DNA of 64,000 nt from Halobacillus kuroshimensis DSM 18393. GTDB taxonomy: Bacteria; Bacillota; Bacilli; Bacillales; Halobacillaceae. The translations under genes and the position numbers were made by a program. The notes beneath the pieces were generated by a model. The model was not told where the DNA came from, did not search any database, and was given only the letters and a program-made list of their open reading frames with translations. Where the stretch lies: the NCBI RefSeq assembly GCF_000425705.1, contig NZ_KE384438.1:2978-66977 (forward strand), given 5' to 3'. Every line of letters starts with the position of its first letter. Position 1 is the first letter of the stretch. Below, piece after piece: positions 8,459 to 17,694 of this stretch.

Positions 8459-8815
8459 TCACTCCTCCAATTCCTGGCGAAGTTTAATCAATCCTTGTTC
8501 TAGATCTAATGCTGTAGGAACATCCTGCATATGAATGCCCAAATCAATCAACGTCATGGCTACCGCAGGCTGAATTCCCGTCAGCACTACTTTTGCCCCC
8601 ATCAAATCTGACATCGTCACGACATCGCCGAGTACTTTAGCAATAAACGAATCAATAATGTCGACAGAGGTCAGGTCAATGACGACACCTGTAGCTCCAC
8701 TTTCATGGATTTTCTTCAACAGGTCTTCCTGGAACTGGATAGCCGTTTGATCATCAAGATCGATTTGGATGGAAATAAGCAGGTAATTATGAAGCTTTAA
8801 TATAGGTATCCTCAT
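8459..8815 (-). CDS. rsbS: Stressosome scaffold protein RsbS
   Basis: 118-aa STAS protein. The phosphorylation site region [17 protein letters not shown] is conserved. RsbS forms the stressosome core with RsbR and holds RsbT. The ATG follows GGGGAG at an 8-bp spacing; an in-frame GTG 9 bp upstream overlaps the rsbR stop and is less likely. Confidence 0.95.
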   Translation of the reverse strand: MRIPILKLHNYLLISIQIDLDDQTAIQFQEDLLKKIHESGATGVVIDLTSVDIIDSFIAKVLGDVVTMSDLMGAKVVLTGIQPAVAMTLIDLGIHMQDVPTALDLEQGLIKLRQELEE

Positions 8816-8820
8816 TTGTT

Positions 8821-9690
8821 TCACTCCCCATCTAGCGAATCAATCAGTTTTTCAATATCCTGGTCATTGGAACGCGTATCCTCAATCCGGCGGTTTGTCA
8901 GCTCAAGTGCCGATTGGAAGCCTTTACGAAGGGAACTCTTCGTCGGGAACTTCCCAAGGTCGATACCGAGGTTGACGATCGTCTGCGCAATTTCCGGTCG
9001 GATACCAACAAGAATACAGCGTGAACCGATCAGACGGACTGCTTCTGCCGCCTGGATGATATGATGCGCCACCATCGTATCGACAACCGGCACACCCGTG
9101 ATATCAATCAACACGACCTCGGCATTATGTTTGATCACTCCATCAAGCAGGTTCTCCATGATCAGCTTGGCCCTTTCCGTATCAATCGTACCGATCAAAG
9201 GCATGATTGTTATGTTATCCATCACTGGAATCAGCGGTGCTGACAATTCCTGCAGAGCGACCCGCTGCAGGGAAACGATGTGCTCCCAGCTTCCGGAATA
9301 CTCATTGACGAGGCGGTTGATGATCGGATCGACCCATCCATCCACCTCCCGCAGGATTTCAGAAAAATGATCGGAATTGACCTTTTCTGACTGCTTGAGT
9401 ATAAAATCGGTTACAACGCGGCGGAATACCTGCATGCCGTCCGTCAGGTAGCTCAAAGGCCAGCCTAGATTAATGAGGCGTTCAGAGAAATCATCCAGAT
9501 CCGAGGACAATCCCTGTTTTTCAATGCTTGAAAAAATGACATTCACGAACTCACGGTTCGTATTCTCAAACATTTCCTCAGAAATCGTTGATGTATAATC
9601 ATTCTTTTTATGAGCGTCAACTTCCTTCAACCACATATTGACAATATCGTCGCTGTGTTCCAGCACTACGTTTTTTAATCGTTCATCCAT
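8821..9690 (-). CDS. rsbR: Stressosome sensor protein RsbR (RsbRA)
   Basis: 289 aa. The variable N-terminal half (about 1-140) corresponds to the non-heme globin sensor domain. The C-terminal STAS domain (about 155-275) is highly conserved and keeps both phospho-acceptor threonine regions, GTIDTERAK and [10 protein letters not shown]. The chosen ATG lies 7 bp after GGAGGG; an ATG 27 bp upstream lacks a ribosome binding site. It is first in the operon and is preceded by a sigma-B-type promoter (9819-9844). Confidence 0.95.
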   Translation of the reverse strand: MDERLKNVVLEHSDDIVNMWLKEVDAHKKNDYTSTISEEMFENTNREFVNVIFSSIEKQGLSSDLDDFSERLINLGWPLSYLTDGMQVFRRVVTDFILKQSEKVNSDHFSEILREVDGWVDPIINRLVNEYSGSWEHIVSLQRVALQELSAPLIPVMDNITIMPLIGTIDTERAKLIMENLLDGVIKHNAEVVLIDITGVPVVDTMVAHHIIQAAEAVRLIGSRCILVGIRPEIAQTIVNLGIDLGKFPTKSSLRKGFQSALELTNRRIEDTRSNDQDIEKLIDSLDGE

Positions 9691-9818
9691 TATCGAACCC
9701 TCCGCCATTGATACCATTTCATATTTTCCAACTGCTGCTTTTGCTATTTGGGTATAATGTTAACAAAAAAGGCCGGGTAGTTACACCAATCCGTTTGTAA
9801 AAAAACATGCCAACAACA

Positions 9819-9844
9819 ATACCCTTTGTATTTCTATTATAAAC
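9819..9844 (-). promoter_or_regulatory. Sigma-B-type promoter upstream of rsbR
   Basis: Reverse strand GTTTAT (9839-9844), 14-bp spacer, GGGTAT (9819-9824), about 130 bp before rsbR. The same DNA contains TATAAT (9836-9841), but no good -35 for sigma-A precedes it. In B. subtilis the rsbR promoter is described as sigma-A dependent, so this arrangement is notable. Confidence 0.7.
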
Positions 9845-9853
9845 TACATTCGA

Positions 9854-9895
9854 CAAAAAAAATAAAGCCGCCTGCATACGAGGCAACTTTATTTT
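9854..9895 (-). terminator. Intrinsic terminator of ndoAI-ndoA
   Basis: Arms AAATAAAG.GCC / GGC.CTTTATTT with a run of eight or nine Ts on the reverse strand. It isolates the toxin-antitoxin operon from the rsb operon, so rsbR needs its own promoter. Confidence 0.8.
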
Positions 9896-9916
9896 AACAA
9901 AAAGAAAAAAGATAAG

Positions 9917-10267
9917 TTAGAAGTCGATCAAACCGAGGCTGACCTGCAGGGATTTGTTCACCTGCTGCATCATCGGTTCGTCCAATTGGGTGATCTTGTC
10001 GGTCAAACGCTGCTTGTCAATCGTTCTGATTTGCTCCAATAGGATCACAGAATTTCGCTCGAACCCATATTTTTCTGCATTGATTTCAACGTGAGTAGGA
10101 AGTTTGGCTTTTTGTATTTGCGCTGTAATCGCAGCAATAATTACGGTCGGGCTGAAGCGATTACCAATGTCATTCTGAAGGATGAGTACAGGACGAACGC
10201 CGCCTTGTTCGGACCCCACAACCGGGGACAAATCAGCGAAATAAACGTCACCTCGTTTGACTATCAC
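9917..10267 (-). CDS. ndoA: Endoribonuclease EndoA (MazF/PemK toxin)
   Basis: 116 aa with very high similarity to B. subtilis EndoA ([32 protein letters not shown]). MazF-family toxins cut single-stranded RNA at short motifs; B. subtilis EndoA recognises UACAU. The GTG chosen gives the exact B. subtilis N-terminus (MIVKRGD) and follows GGGGTG by 8 bp. A second GTG 9 bp upstream overlaps the ndoAI stop codon. Its antitoxin is encoded immediately upstream. Confidence 0.96.
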   Translation of the reverse strand: MIVKRGDVYFADLSPVVGSEQGGVRPVLILQNDIGNRFSPTVIIAAITAQIQKAKLPTHVEINAEKYGFERNSVILLEQIRTIDKQRLTDKITQLDEPMMQQVNKSLQVSLGLIDF

Positions 10268-10272
10268 AGGCT

Positions 10273-10554
10273 TCACACCCCGCTCACTAATTGCTCCAGG
10301 GTGTGTTCGGCCTCCTCTTCAGCTTGAAACGCTTCTGAAGCGATGTTTAAATTAATTTTCGCCATTTCCATGTAACCTCTTCGCATCGATTCCCGAATAT
10401 GACGTTGTTTTTTCTCACGCAAATACATTTTAGTAGCTTGACACATGAAATCGCTCCGATCACTGTTATCGAGTTGAATGAAGCCATCCACTTCATTGAG
10501 TAGGTTATCCGGAATCCGGATGACAATCTCCTGCATGCTGTCGGACAAAACCAT
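10273..10554 (-). CDS. ndoAI: Antitoxin EndoAI (ribbon-helix-helix)
   Basis: 93 aa, the same length as B. subtilis EndoAI (YdcD). The N-terminal part is a ribbon-helix-helix DNA-binding fold. The C-terminal part, with [18 protein letters not shown], is the conserved toxin-binding region. The ATG is only 3 bp past GGAGG; an in-frame TTG two codons later has a 9-bp spacing and could be the true start. It is expected to neutralise EndoA and autorepress. Confidence 0.93.
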   Translation of the reverse strand: MVLSDSMQEIVIRIPDNLLNEVDGFIQLDNSDRSDFMCQATKMYLREKKQRHIRESMRRGYMEMAKINLNIASEAFQAEEEAEHTLEQLVSGV

Positions 10555-10604
10555 ACACCTCCACCATCTTCTCTCAAAAGAAACCAGTCAAATAGTCCAC
10601 TCTA

Positions 10605-10633
10605 ATCTTATCAAACGGGAGTGTCCATTGCAA
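10605..10633 (-). promoter_or_regulatory. Sigma-A promoter of ndoAI-ndoA
   Basis: Reverse strand TTGCAA (10628-10633), 17-bp spacer, TAAGAT (10605-10610), about 50 bp upstream of ndoAI. Confidence 0.6.
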
Positions 10634-10714
10634 AGGCGTGTTGGAATTTTTTTGTGTTTTGTGCAGCTTTCTATCCTTACATCGGGAGATTTGTCCGAAA
10701 CCTCTTCCTTCCTG

Positions 10715-11872
10715 TCACAACGTATTTCTTACTTCGATGGTCTTCCCGTCTTTCCGGTATACACGGGGGACCCTGCGGCTGATGATGCAGGGAATTTCGT
10801 AATTGATGGTATCCAGGTAGTCAGCCACCTCATCTGTCGTTACTTCGTCATTCCCCTGTTTACCAATTAAGGTAACCTTTGTCCCTATAGGATATTCCTG
10901 ATCCAGCCGAATCATGAATTGATCCATGCAGATTCTTCCGACAATCGGATGACGTTTTCCGTCGACAAGGACTTCCATGCCCTGCAGCCGGCGGATCCAG
11001 CCATCGGCATAACCCAACGGAACGGTTCCGATCCATTCCTCTTTTTCTGTCGTATACGTCGCTCCGTAGCTGATCGATTCCCCAGGTCCTACCTGCTTCA
11101 CGTGAACCAGACAGCTGGTCAGGGAAAAGGCAGGCGTCAATTCTATCGGGCGTTCCTGTTTTACATCTGCGGATGGATAAAGTCCGTACATGCTGATACC
11201 GAAACGGACAAAATGGTCCATCCGCTCTGGAAAACGCATGCTTGTCGCACTGTTACTCGTATGTATTTCGACATCTTCCGGCCAAACCCTCTTAAAATGG
11301 GCCATTAATCGCTGAAATTCGTCCGCCTGCCGCTGATAATAGCTGGTATCCCCATCATCTGCCGTGGCAAAATGGGTGAAGATGCCTTTCAGCTGAAACG
11401 TTCCCTCTGCTTTAACAGCTTCAAGTACAGCGTCCATTTCTTCCGTGTCACGGATGCCGATTCTTCCCATTCCTGTATCCAGCTTCAGATGAATCGACAG
11501 CGGCTTCGAGCACGCGTCCGTCTGCACTTGGTGCAGCCATTCCTTCTGGAAAACAGTGACGGTAATATCGTTCGCTGCCGCCAGCGGAGCGTCTTCCGGG
11601 CGCGTCCATCCCATCACAAGAAGGGGAGCCTCAATGCCTGCGTCCCGAAGTTTGAGTGCTTCATCCATTATCGCAACCGCCAGTCCGCCTGCTCCCGCCC
11701 GCAGGGCCTCGGCAGCGACCTGTACGTCGCCGTGTCCGTAAGCATCCGCTTTGACGACCGCGTAGATCCCCGATTCAGGGTGAAGCCTCTGTCTCAACTG
11801 CTGAATGTTTGCTTCAATGGCGGATAAATCAATTTCTGCTATCGAATCTCTGTAATATCTGTCCTGCTGCAC
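10715..11872 (-). CDS. alr: Alanine racemase
   Basis: 385-aa PLP-dependent alanine racemase that supplies D-alanine for peptidoglycan. The PLP lysine is K41 in YAVVKADAYGHG; the second catalytic base is the Tyr in SYGATYTTEKEEW. The GTG start follows GAGGAG. A TTGACA-N18-AATAAT promoter lies upstream, and a terminator separates it from the ydcC-like lipoprotein gene. Placement between ydcC and ndoAI is as in B. subtilis. Confidence 0.96.
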   Translation of the reverse strand: MQQDRYYRDSIAEIDLSAIEANIQQLRQRLHPESGIYAVVKADAYGHGDVQVAAEALRAGAGGLAVAIMDEALKLRDAGIEAPLLVMGWTRPEDAPLAAANDITVTVFQKEWLHQVQTDACSKPLSIHLKLDTGMGRIGIRDTEEMDAVLEAVKAEGTFQLKGIFTHFATADDGDTSYYQRQADEFQRLMAHFKRVWPEDVEIHTSNSATSMRFPERMDHFVRFGISMYGLYPSADVKQERPIELTPAFSLTSCLVHVKQVGPGESISYGATYTTEKEEWIGTVPLGYADGWIRRLQGMEVLVDGKRHPIVGRICMDQFMIRLDQEYPIGTKVTLIGKQGNDEVTTDEVADYLDTINYEIPCIISRRVPRVYRKDGKTIEVRNTL

Positions 11873-11904
11873 CTTGCCCGCTCCTCTCCTTTAACTATCC
11901 TATT

Positions 11905-11934
11905 ATTATTGAGCGGAACATTCCTCCCTGTCAA
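11905..11934 (-). promoter_or_regulatory. Sigma-A promoter of alr
   Basis: Reverse strand TTGACA (11929-11934), 18-bp spacer, AATAAT (11905-11910), just downstream of the ydcC terminator. Confidence 0.55.
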
Positions 11935-11954
11935 ATGGACACCTCCTTTCCCAT

Positions 11955-11987
11955 ACAAAACATCCGCAGAGCGCTTTCTGCGGATGT
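11955..11987 (-). terminator. Terminator after ydcC-like gene
   Basis: Perfect 10-bp arms ACATCCGCAG / CTGCGGATGT with TTTTG following on the reverse strand. Confidence 0.75.
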
Positions 11988-12034
11988 GTAAGAAAGAAAA
12001 TAAAAGCAGACGATGACGCCTGCTCCACCTTCAC

Positions 12035-13063
12035 TTATTTCACCATAGCCCCATGGTTGATAGAACTGGCAACGGAAACCATTTCTTCCTGGGTCAGTTC
12101 ATTACTTGCAAGCTGGTAGGTCGTTCCGTTATGACTCCACTCCAGACGGTTGTGCTCAAGCGCAGCAATGACACCGTCATCCAGCTGCACCGGATCCCCG
12201 TTCACGTGGACAGAGTACCCGGCACTTGCCGGCTGCACTTCCGCCTTTTCCTGAACGAGTGTGAAGTTTTTCTCTCCGGCATACGTCATGATCATGCGTT
12301 TGCCGTCCTCTGTCTTCACTTCGCGTTCTTCCGCAAGCTCTGCACCGAAGGTTTCCTGCGGATACAGCACTTCCTCAAGCTCTTCCTCCGCCCCTTCCAT
12401 GTTCGCTACTGGAGCCTCGGCCGGCGACATCGCCATATTCTTGTCTACATCGAAATCCTCTTTTTTCAGCGAGTCATCTTTTGTGAAGTTCGCAAAAGAG
12501 ACCTCGACGAGTGCATTCATATCCTGATCGAAAACTTTGACCATAACCGGCTGGTAGGATTTTTTATCAAAATAAATTTCCTGATAAGGGAGTGTTTTGT
12601 TGTTTTGATAGTTGGTTTTCGTCTTGAATTTAAAATAGTTTTCGGTTGCGGTGAATTCTGCTTCCGGGTCGGCCTTGATATCGTTTAAAAGAGAAGCGAA
12701 TAAATAGGGCTGACTTGTATTCTGCGGCCAGTCACTCTGGAATTTGAAGCTCTTATTCAGAGCCGGAGTGAGGACATAGACACCGGTATCGTTTTTCAGA
12801 ATGACCTGACTTCCCTTTTCGTCCTGATCATTCTGAAGTTTCACGCGGTAGTAATCATCTTTCTTGTGCCATACTTGAATATGGTACTTCTGCTCTTCCT
12901 TGCCTGTGCGCATCTTCATGTTTGCTTCCGTTTTATAACCCGCCATCTCTTCTGTCTGCTTCTCAAGCTTCTTGATTACGTCCTCTTTTGACTGGGAGCC
13001 GCACGCGGTCAGAGCCCCCAGGATGAACAGGCTGAATAAAAGGATCAGAAAACGTCTTTGCAT
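12035..13063 (-). CDS. ydcC: Outer membrane lipoprotein carrier-like lipoprotein (YdcC family)
   Basis: 342-aa secreted lipoprotein. The signal peptide ends in lipobox LGALTAC with lipidated Cys21. The rest is the LolA-like/YdcC fold family. B. subtilis YdcC is a sporulation-associated lipoprotein, and the related GerS of Clostridioides difficile is needed for cortex processing during germination. A negatively charged stretch around residues 215-250 (MEGAEEELEEVL) is probably a linker between two halves. It stands between nnr and alr, as in other Bacillaceae. The exact role is unknown. Confidence 0.85.
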   Translation of the reverse strand: MQRRFLILLFSLFILGALTACGSQSKEDVIKKLEKQTEEMAGYKTEANMKMRTGKEEQKYHIQVWHKKDDYYRVKLQNDQDEKGSQVILKNDTGVYVLTPALNKSFKFQSDWPQNTSQPYLFASLLNDIKADPEAEFTATENYFKFKTKTNYQNNKTLPYQEIYFDKKSYQPVMVKVFDQDMNALVEVSFANFTKDDSLKKEDFDVDKNMAMSPAEAPVANMEGAEEELEEVLYPQETFGAELAEEREVKTEDGKRMIMTYAGEKNFTLVQEKAEVQPASAGYSVHVNGDPVQLDDGVIAALEHNRLEWSHNGTTYQLASNELTQEEMVSVASSINHGAMVK

Positions 13064-13105
13064 CAGACTCCACTCCTTTGTCTCTACTTATGGACAAAGG
13101 GAACG

Positions 13106-14599
13106 TTAAGTTATGGATGAAGAGAGTGTACGAAAGGTTCCGGGCAGGCCTTCTATCACATCGGTGGCCAGCAGATCCACTTTGGACCGGCCCTGCTGCA
13201 CGACCCGATCGGCTGTATGGCCGTGCAGGACACATCCGCTGCTGAGTCCGTCCAACATGGATTCCGACTGCATCAGCATCGTCAGCAGGATTCCCGCCAG
13301 CGCATCTCCACTGCCGCCCTTGGCAAGCCCCGAATTTCCGGTGACATCCACGCGCTGCTCTCCGTCCGGCGCCGTAATGATCGTGGACGGACCTTTCAGG
13401 ACGAGGTAAACCCCATACCTGCGGGCAAACGCTTTTGCCAGGGAAAACGGAGAAAGCAGCACGTCCTTGACCGATCGCCCGGTCAGATGCGCAAACTCTC
13501 CCGGGTGCGGAGTGAGGATGGTCGGTTCCTCCCTCTTTTCCAACTTCCCAAGAAAGTCTTTCAGCACATACAACCCGTCCGCATCAATCAGCAGCGGCCC
13601 TTTAGTATGAGTGACCACATGATGGACCAACGCACGGGCATCTGCTCCCCTGCCGATGCCCATGCCGGCCGCTACACCATCATAGGCGGACAGTTCCATT
13701 GTCTCCCTTTCCACAAAAGTAGCCTCCTGGACATAAGGAGTTATGGATGGAACCGCTCCTTCCTCTGTGGCGATGGCGATCAGCCCAGCCCCACTTCTAA
13801 GGGCCGCCCGCGACGTCATCGCTGCAGACCCAGGCATCAACAGAGACCCTCCGATGACCAGACCTTTGCCATGGGAACCTTTATGCGAATGATCATCACG
13901 GGAAGGGAGCGTCCGTTTCACATCCTCCACCGTCCACATACTTCGGCGCACGGCAGGAGATACCTGTGACGGAATACCGATTTCAACGACGGACCACTGC
14001 CCGTACCAGGGCTGTGTATGCTGGAGAAACGCACTCAGTTTCGGAGCTTCAATCACCGAGGTGTAATCGGCTTTGTATGCTGTGAATTCCTCTACTCCTT
14101 CATCCGCAGGAACGCCGGTTGGGAGGTCGACGGCAAGACGAAGTAGAGAAGCTTCGTTACAGTGCTGGACGATTTGTTTATAAGGTTCACGCAGATCTCC
14201 CTGGACGCCGATGCCGAGCATGGCATCAATGGAAACATCCGCACGCAGCAGGTATCCTTCCGCGTCTTCCACATCCGTCCATTTTTTCACTGTGTGACCG
14301 GAAGCTTGGAAGATCTGCTTGTGCACGGCGGCGTCTCCCTTGATTTTTTCGTCCGAAACGACCTGCACAGCCTCTGCCGTGTACCCAAGGTTCAAAAGGG
14401 TACGCGCAATCACGAATCCGTCTCCGCCATTGCTTCCGGCACCGATCCATACGATGATGCGGTCCGATTTCTGAATGTGTTTAACCAGATCATAGGCGGC
14501 TGCACGTCCGGCATTCTCCATGAGCATGGTTCCTGCCAGTCCGGCCTCCGCTGCAGCCTGATCCCGTTCGTACATCTCTTGTGCGGTTACAATATCCAA
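13106..14599 (-). CDS. nnr: Bifunctional NAD(P)H-hydrate epimerase / ADP-dependent dehydratase
   Basis: 497-aa fusion of YjeF_N epimerase (about 1-215; GAGSNGGDGFV, IDAMLGIG) and carbohydrate-kinase-like dehydratase (about 225-497; LTPHPGEFAHLTG, GNSGLAKGGSGDALAG). The enzyme repairs damaged NADHX and NADPHX. The likely start is TTG, 7 bp after AGGAGG; an ATG 21 bp upstream overlaps the ribosome binding site region. It lies between acpS and ydcC, and its start is about 60 bp past the acpS stop. Confidence 0.95.
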   Translation of the reverse strand: MDIVTAQEMYERDQAAAEAGLAGTMLMENAGRAAAYDLVKHIQKSDRIIVWIGAGSNGGDGFVIARTLLNLGYTAEAVQVVSDEKIKGDAAVHKQIFQASGHTVKKWTDVEDAEGYLLRADVSIDAMLGIGVQGDLREPYKQIVQHCNEASLLRLAVDLPTGVPADEGVEEFTAYKADYTSVIEAPKLSAFLQHTQPWYGQWSVVEIGIPSQVSPAVRRSMWTVEDVKRTLPSRDDHSHKGSHGKGLVIGGSLLMPGSAAMTSRAALRSGAGLIAIATEEGAVPSITPYVQEATFVERETMELSAYDGVAAGMGIGRGADARALVHHVVTHTKGPLLIDADGLYVLKDFLGKLEKREEPTILTPHPGEFAHLTGRSVKDVLLSPFSLAKAFARRYGVYLVLKGPSTIITAPDGEQRVDVTGNSGLAKGGSGDALAGILLTMLMQSESMLDGLSSGCVLHGHTADRVVQQGRSKVDLLATDVIEGLPGTFRTLSSSIT

Positions 14600-14661
14600 C
14601 TCGTTCCCTCCTACCCGCATTACATGTTATGAGACAAGCGGTTCAATTATGTCTTGCCTGT

Positions 14662-15027
14662 CTATTCCCGGCCGCTCTCTTCCAAAACCACCTGGGCGAC
14701 CGCATGAGTCCGGCTGTGGGTGATCGACACCCAGATGCGGCAGGATTCAAAGCCCTTGGCGGTCATCTGCGGGGCGCCGTTTTCCGTTGGCAGGATTTCC
14801 ATATCCTGAAAACCGAGGGCACCGATGCCGGTCCCAGCCGCCTTTGAGAAGGCTTCTTTGGCAGCGAAGCGCCCGGCGGCAAACTCCGCCTGACGCTGTT
14901 CCTTAAGATTGTGACAGCGCTGATATTCATTTTCCGTTAATATTCTTTGAACAAAGCGCGGCTGACGCTTTATACTTTGTTTAATACGATCGATTTCAAC
15001 CATATCGATCCCGATTCCTCTGATCAC
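14662..15027 (-). CDS. acpS: Holo-[acyl-carrier-protein] synthase AcpS
   Basis: 121-aa homotrimeric-type phosphopantetheinyl transferase. It moves 4'-phosphopantetheine from CoA to acyl carrier protein. Mg2+ ligands D8 (GIGIDMVEIDR) and E58 (AGRFAAKEAFSKA) are present, as is the terminal WVSITHSRTHAVA motif. The GTG start follows GGAAG. It is divergent from the rhomboid gene. Confidence 0.95.
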   Translation of the reverse strand: MIRGIGIDMVEIDRIKQSIKRQPRFVQRILTENEYQRCHNLKEQRQAEFAAGRFAAKEAFSKAAGTGIGALGFQDMEILPTENGAPQMTAKGFESCRIWVSITHSRTHAVAQVVLEESGRE

Positions 15028-15157
15028 ACAGCATCTTCCTTTTCCATATCAATCTACCACCAGTATACCCGAACGTACCTTTGTTAAAAAAAGAATACGC
15101 AGACGGTGGTGGGACTACACTTTTAGATAACAAGACATCACAAAGGAGACGAATGTC

Positions 15158-15928
15158 ATGTTTTTACGAACAGAAAGCTTCAAAGAGTTTCTGAGATTTT
15201 ATCCAGTGGTTTCCGCGCTTGTCGGAATTCATTTTGCGTTATGGCTGCTTGCGGATTTCCTTCAGCTTGGTTTTGCTGTCGACTTGAAGCAGTGGGGCAT
15301 CGGCGTGAACGTACTCGTATTAAATGGAGAGTACTGGAGACTGATCACTCCCATCTTCCTGCATGCCGGCTTCATGCACGCCGTATTCAATTCCTTCTCC
15401 CTCGTCCTGTTCGGACCTGCGCTTGAACAGATGCTCGGCCGCGTCCGGTTTATCGTCATGTACCTGGCCGCCGGTATTGCCGGCAACATCGGGACATTCA
15501 TTGTAAACCCCGATGCTTACTACGCGCACCTCGGTGCATCCGGAGCCATCTTCGGAATTTTCGGTGTGTATCTGTTTATGGTGCTGTTTCAGAAGCATTT
15601 AATCGATCAGGCCAATGCACAGATCATCATCGTCATCTTCGCTCTCGGGCTTTTCATGACGTTCACCCGTCCGAACATCAACGTGCTCGGCCACTTGTTC
15701 GGTTTGATCGGCGGTTTCGCCATCGCCCCTGCCATCTTAAAAAACGCCCGTCCCTTTTCCCTGTGGCAGGTCCGCACCCGTCATTCCAACCGGGACAGCG
15801 ATGAGATCTCCTTCAATCCCAACCGCTGGAAAAAACGGCGGTTCGGCCGTGGAAAAATCGGAAAATATGTATTGTGGGGCATCATCATTTTCCTCGCCCT
15901 GTTCGCGCTTGTGAACCGGTCACTTTAA
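15158..15928 (+). CDS. Rhomboid family intramembrane serine protease (YdcA)
   Basis: 256-aa membrane protein with about six to seven membrane segments. Rhomboid catalytic residues are Ser128 in LGASGAIFG and His179 in VLGHLFG, with the conserved His74/Asn78 in HAVFN. The C-terminal tail is basic (NPNRWKKRRFGRGKIGK) before a last hydrophobic segment. AAAGGAG precedes the ATG. It shares its location next to acpS with B. subtilis ydcA. Substrates are unknown. Confidence 0.93.
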   Translation: MFLRTESFKEFLRFYPVVSALVGIHFALWLLADFLQLGFAVDLKQWGIGVNVLVLNGEYWRLITPIFLHAGFMHAVFNSFSLVLFGPALEQMLGRVRFIVMYLAAGIAGNIGTFIVNPDAYYAHLGASGAIFGIFGVYLFMVLFQKHLIDQANAQIIIVIFALGLFMTFTRPNINVLGHLFGLIGGFAIAPAILKNARPFSLWQVRTRHSNRDSDEISFNPNRWKKRRFGRGKIGKYVLWGIIIFLALFALVNRSL

Positions 15929-15958
15929 TTCGTGCGCCGGACCGCTCCCTTGAAACAA

Positions 15959-15999
15959 AAAAAGATCCGCTTCCTGACAGATAGGAAGCGGATCTTTTT
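15959..15999. terminator. Bidirectional terminator between rhomboid gene and cshA
   Basis: 17-bp arms AAAAAGATCCGCTTCCT / AGGAAGCGGATCTTTTT in the gap between convergent genes. Confidence 0.92.
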
Positions 16000-16004
16000 A
16001 TATA

Positions 16005-17477
16005 TTAGCTGCGGCCTTTGTTCTGGTAGCTACCGCGCTTACCACCTTTACCGCTGAAGTTGCGGTTGCGGGATTTGTTTTTGTTGTTGAAGTTACGGCC
16101 GCCTCCGCCTTTGCGGTAGCCGCCTTTTTTCTTGCCTTTGTCACGCTGGGCGTTTTTCACGCTGATTGGTGCAACGTAGGACAAATTGACAGGAACTTCA
16201 CTGCGCTCTTTGGTCATCAACTTCAGAGCTGCTGCGATAAGGTCAGAAGGCTCATAGCGCTCAAGCAGTTCTTCCGCTGCATTTTTGTAGTTGTTCAAGT
16301 CATTGTTGTTCACAGTTTCAGCAATCTTTTCGACAGCCACTTTCTGCTGACCGCGTGCAGCTTCTTCAGAAGAAGGCACTTTCAGACGATCCACTTTTTT
16401 CTTCGTCAGCTTTTCAATCAAGTTAAGCTGATCTTTTTCACGTGGTGTAACAAAGGAGATAGACTCTCCTTTACGTCCGGCACGACCAGTACGGCCGATA
16501 CGGTGTACATAGCTTTCCGGGTCCTGTGGAATATCGAAGTTGTACACGTGGGACACTTCAGAGATATCCAGTCCGCGGGCAGCTACGTCTGTAGCGACAA
16601 GGATTTCAATACGGCCACGCTTGAACTTGTTCAACGTAGACATACGCTTTCCTTGAGTCAGGTCTCCGTGAATCCCTTCCGCGCTGAATCCGCGGGCTTG
16701 AAGACCGTCAGCCACTTCGTCTACACGACGCTTCGTACGACCGAAGACGATCGCCAAGGCTGGATCATGAATATCAAGCAGGCGTGTCAGTGTATCGAAC
16801 TTGTGTTTTTCCGGAACTTCTACGAAGAACTGCTCGATGTTTTCCACCGTCATTTCCTTCGCTTTCACTTTAACTTCTTCCGGATTGTTCATAAGAGTTG
16901 TTGCGATGTCGCGGATCTCTTTTGGCATTGTCGCAGAGAACAAGAGTGTCTGACGTTCTTCTGGAAGAGCCTTCAGGATGTCGCGGATATCATCGATGAA
17001 GCCCATGTTCAGCATTTCGTCCGCTTCATCAAGGACAGCTGTATGCACGTTCTCCAATTTGATCGTTTTACGACGAATGTGGTCAAGTAAACGTCCAGGT
17101 GTCGCTACCACGATATGGTTGTTTTTCAGCGCACGGATCTGGCGCTCCATATTGGATCCACCGTAAATCGGAAGGACGCGTGCGCCTTTCCCTTTACCAA
17201 GGCGGTTCATTTCTTCAGCTACCTGAATAGCCAGTTCTCTTGTCGGGGCGATGACAAGACCTTGAACGCCTTTCACCTGTTTGTTGATTTTTTCAAGCAT
17301 CGGAATACCGAATGCCGCCGTCTTACCCGTACCTGTCTGAGCCTGCCCAATCACGTCTTTCCCTTCTAGTCCTAGAGGGATGGTCTGTTCTTGAATTGGT
17401 GTGGTTTCTTCAAAGCCCATTACGTCTAATGATTTTAGAATCGGCTTTGATAATCCTAGTGATTCGAATGTTGTCAC
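16005..17477 (-). CDS. cshA: DEAD-box RNA helicase CshA
   Basis: 490 aa with all DEAD-box motifs: Q motif (GFEETTPIQ), [30 protein letters not shown] and [10 protein letters not shown]. The C-terminal 70 residues are rich in Lys, Arg, Gly and Asn, as in CshA, the degradosome and cold-adaptation helicase. The start is GTG preceded by AAAGGAG at a rather long spacing. A hairpin followed by a T-run lies in the 5' leader (17524-17560). Confidence 0.95.
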   Translation of the reverse strand: MTTFESLGLSKPILKSLDVMGFEETTPIQEQTIPLGLEGKDVIGQAQTGTGKTAAFGIPMLEKINKQVKGVQGLVIAPTRELAIQVAEEMNRLGKGKGARVLPIYGGSNMERQIRALKNNHIVVATPGRLLDHIRRKTIKLENVHTAVLDEADEMLNMGFIDDIRDILKALPEERQTLLFSATMPKEIRDIATTLMNNPEEVKVKAKEMTVENIEQFFVEVPEKHKFDTLTRLLDIHDPALAIVFGRTKRRVDEVADGLQARGFSAEGIHGDLTQGKRMSTLNKFKRGRIEILVATDVAARGLDISEVSHVYNFDIPQDPESYVHRIGRTGRAGRKGESISFVTPREKDQLNLIEKLTKKKVDRLKVPSSEEAARGQQKVAVEKIAETVNNNDLNNYKNAAEELLERYEPSDLIAAALKLMTKERSEVPVNLSYVAPISVKNAQRDKGKKKGGYRKGGGGRNFNNKNKSRNRNFSGKGGKRGSYQNKGRS

Positions 17478-17523
17478 TTAATTCCTACTCCTTTATGTTT
17501 AAATCTTCTACCTATATCCATGT

Positions 17524-17560
17524 AAAAAAAGCCTTCTGCCACAGGAAACGGGAGAGGCTT
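17524..17560 (-). terminator. Terminator-like hairpin in cshA leader
   Basis: On the reverse strand AAGCCT (17555-17560) pairs with AGGCTT (17529-17534), followed by seven Ts, about 50 nt before the cshA start. It may attenuate cshA transcription. The loop is long (20 nt), so the fold is only moderately convincing. Confidence 0.4.
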
Positions 17561-17694
17561 CTCTGGTATCTGCCTGATAGATTTATTCATCATAACATAT
17601 TTAACACATTATATTCTACACATTTCCGCTATGCTTTTCAAACCCAATAATGATAAAATGAGTAAAAACCGACCTATACCAGAGGAGGGCTAGA

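Noticed and set aside
12053-12688. Plus-strand frame of 211 codons
   Set aside because: Antisense to the ydcC-like lipoprotein gene; composition (His/Arg/Phe-rich) is that of a shadow frame.
13217-13969. Plus-strand frame of 250 codons
   Set aside because: Antisense to nnr; Arg/His/Gln-rich shadow without a start signal.
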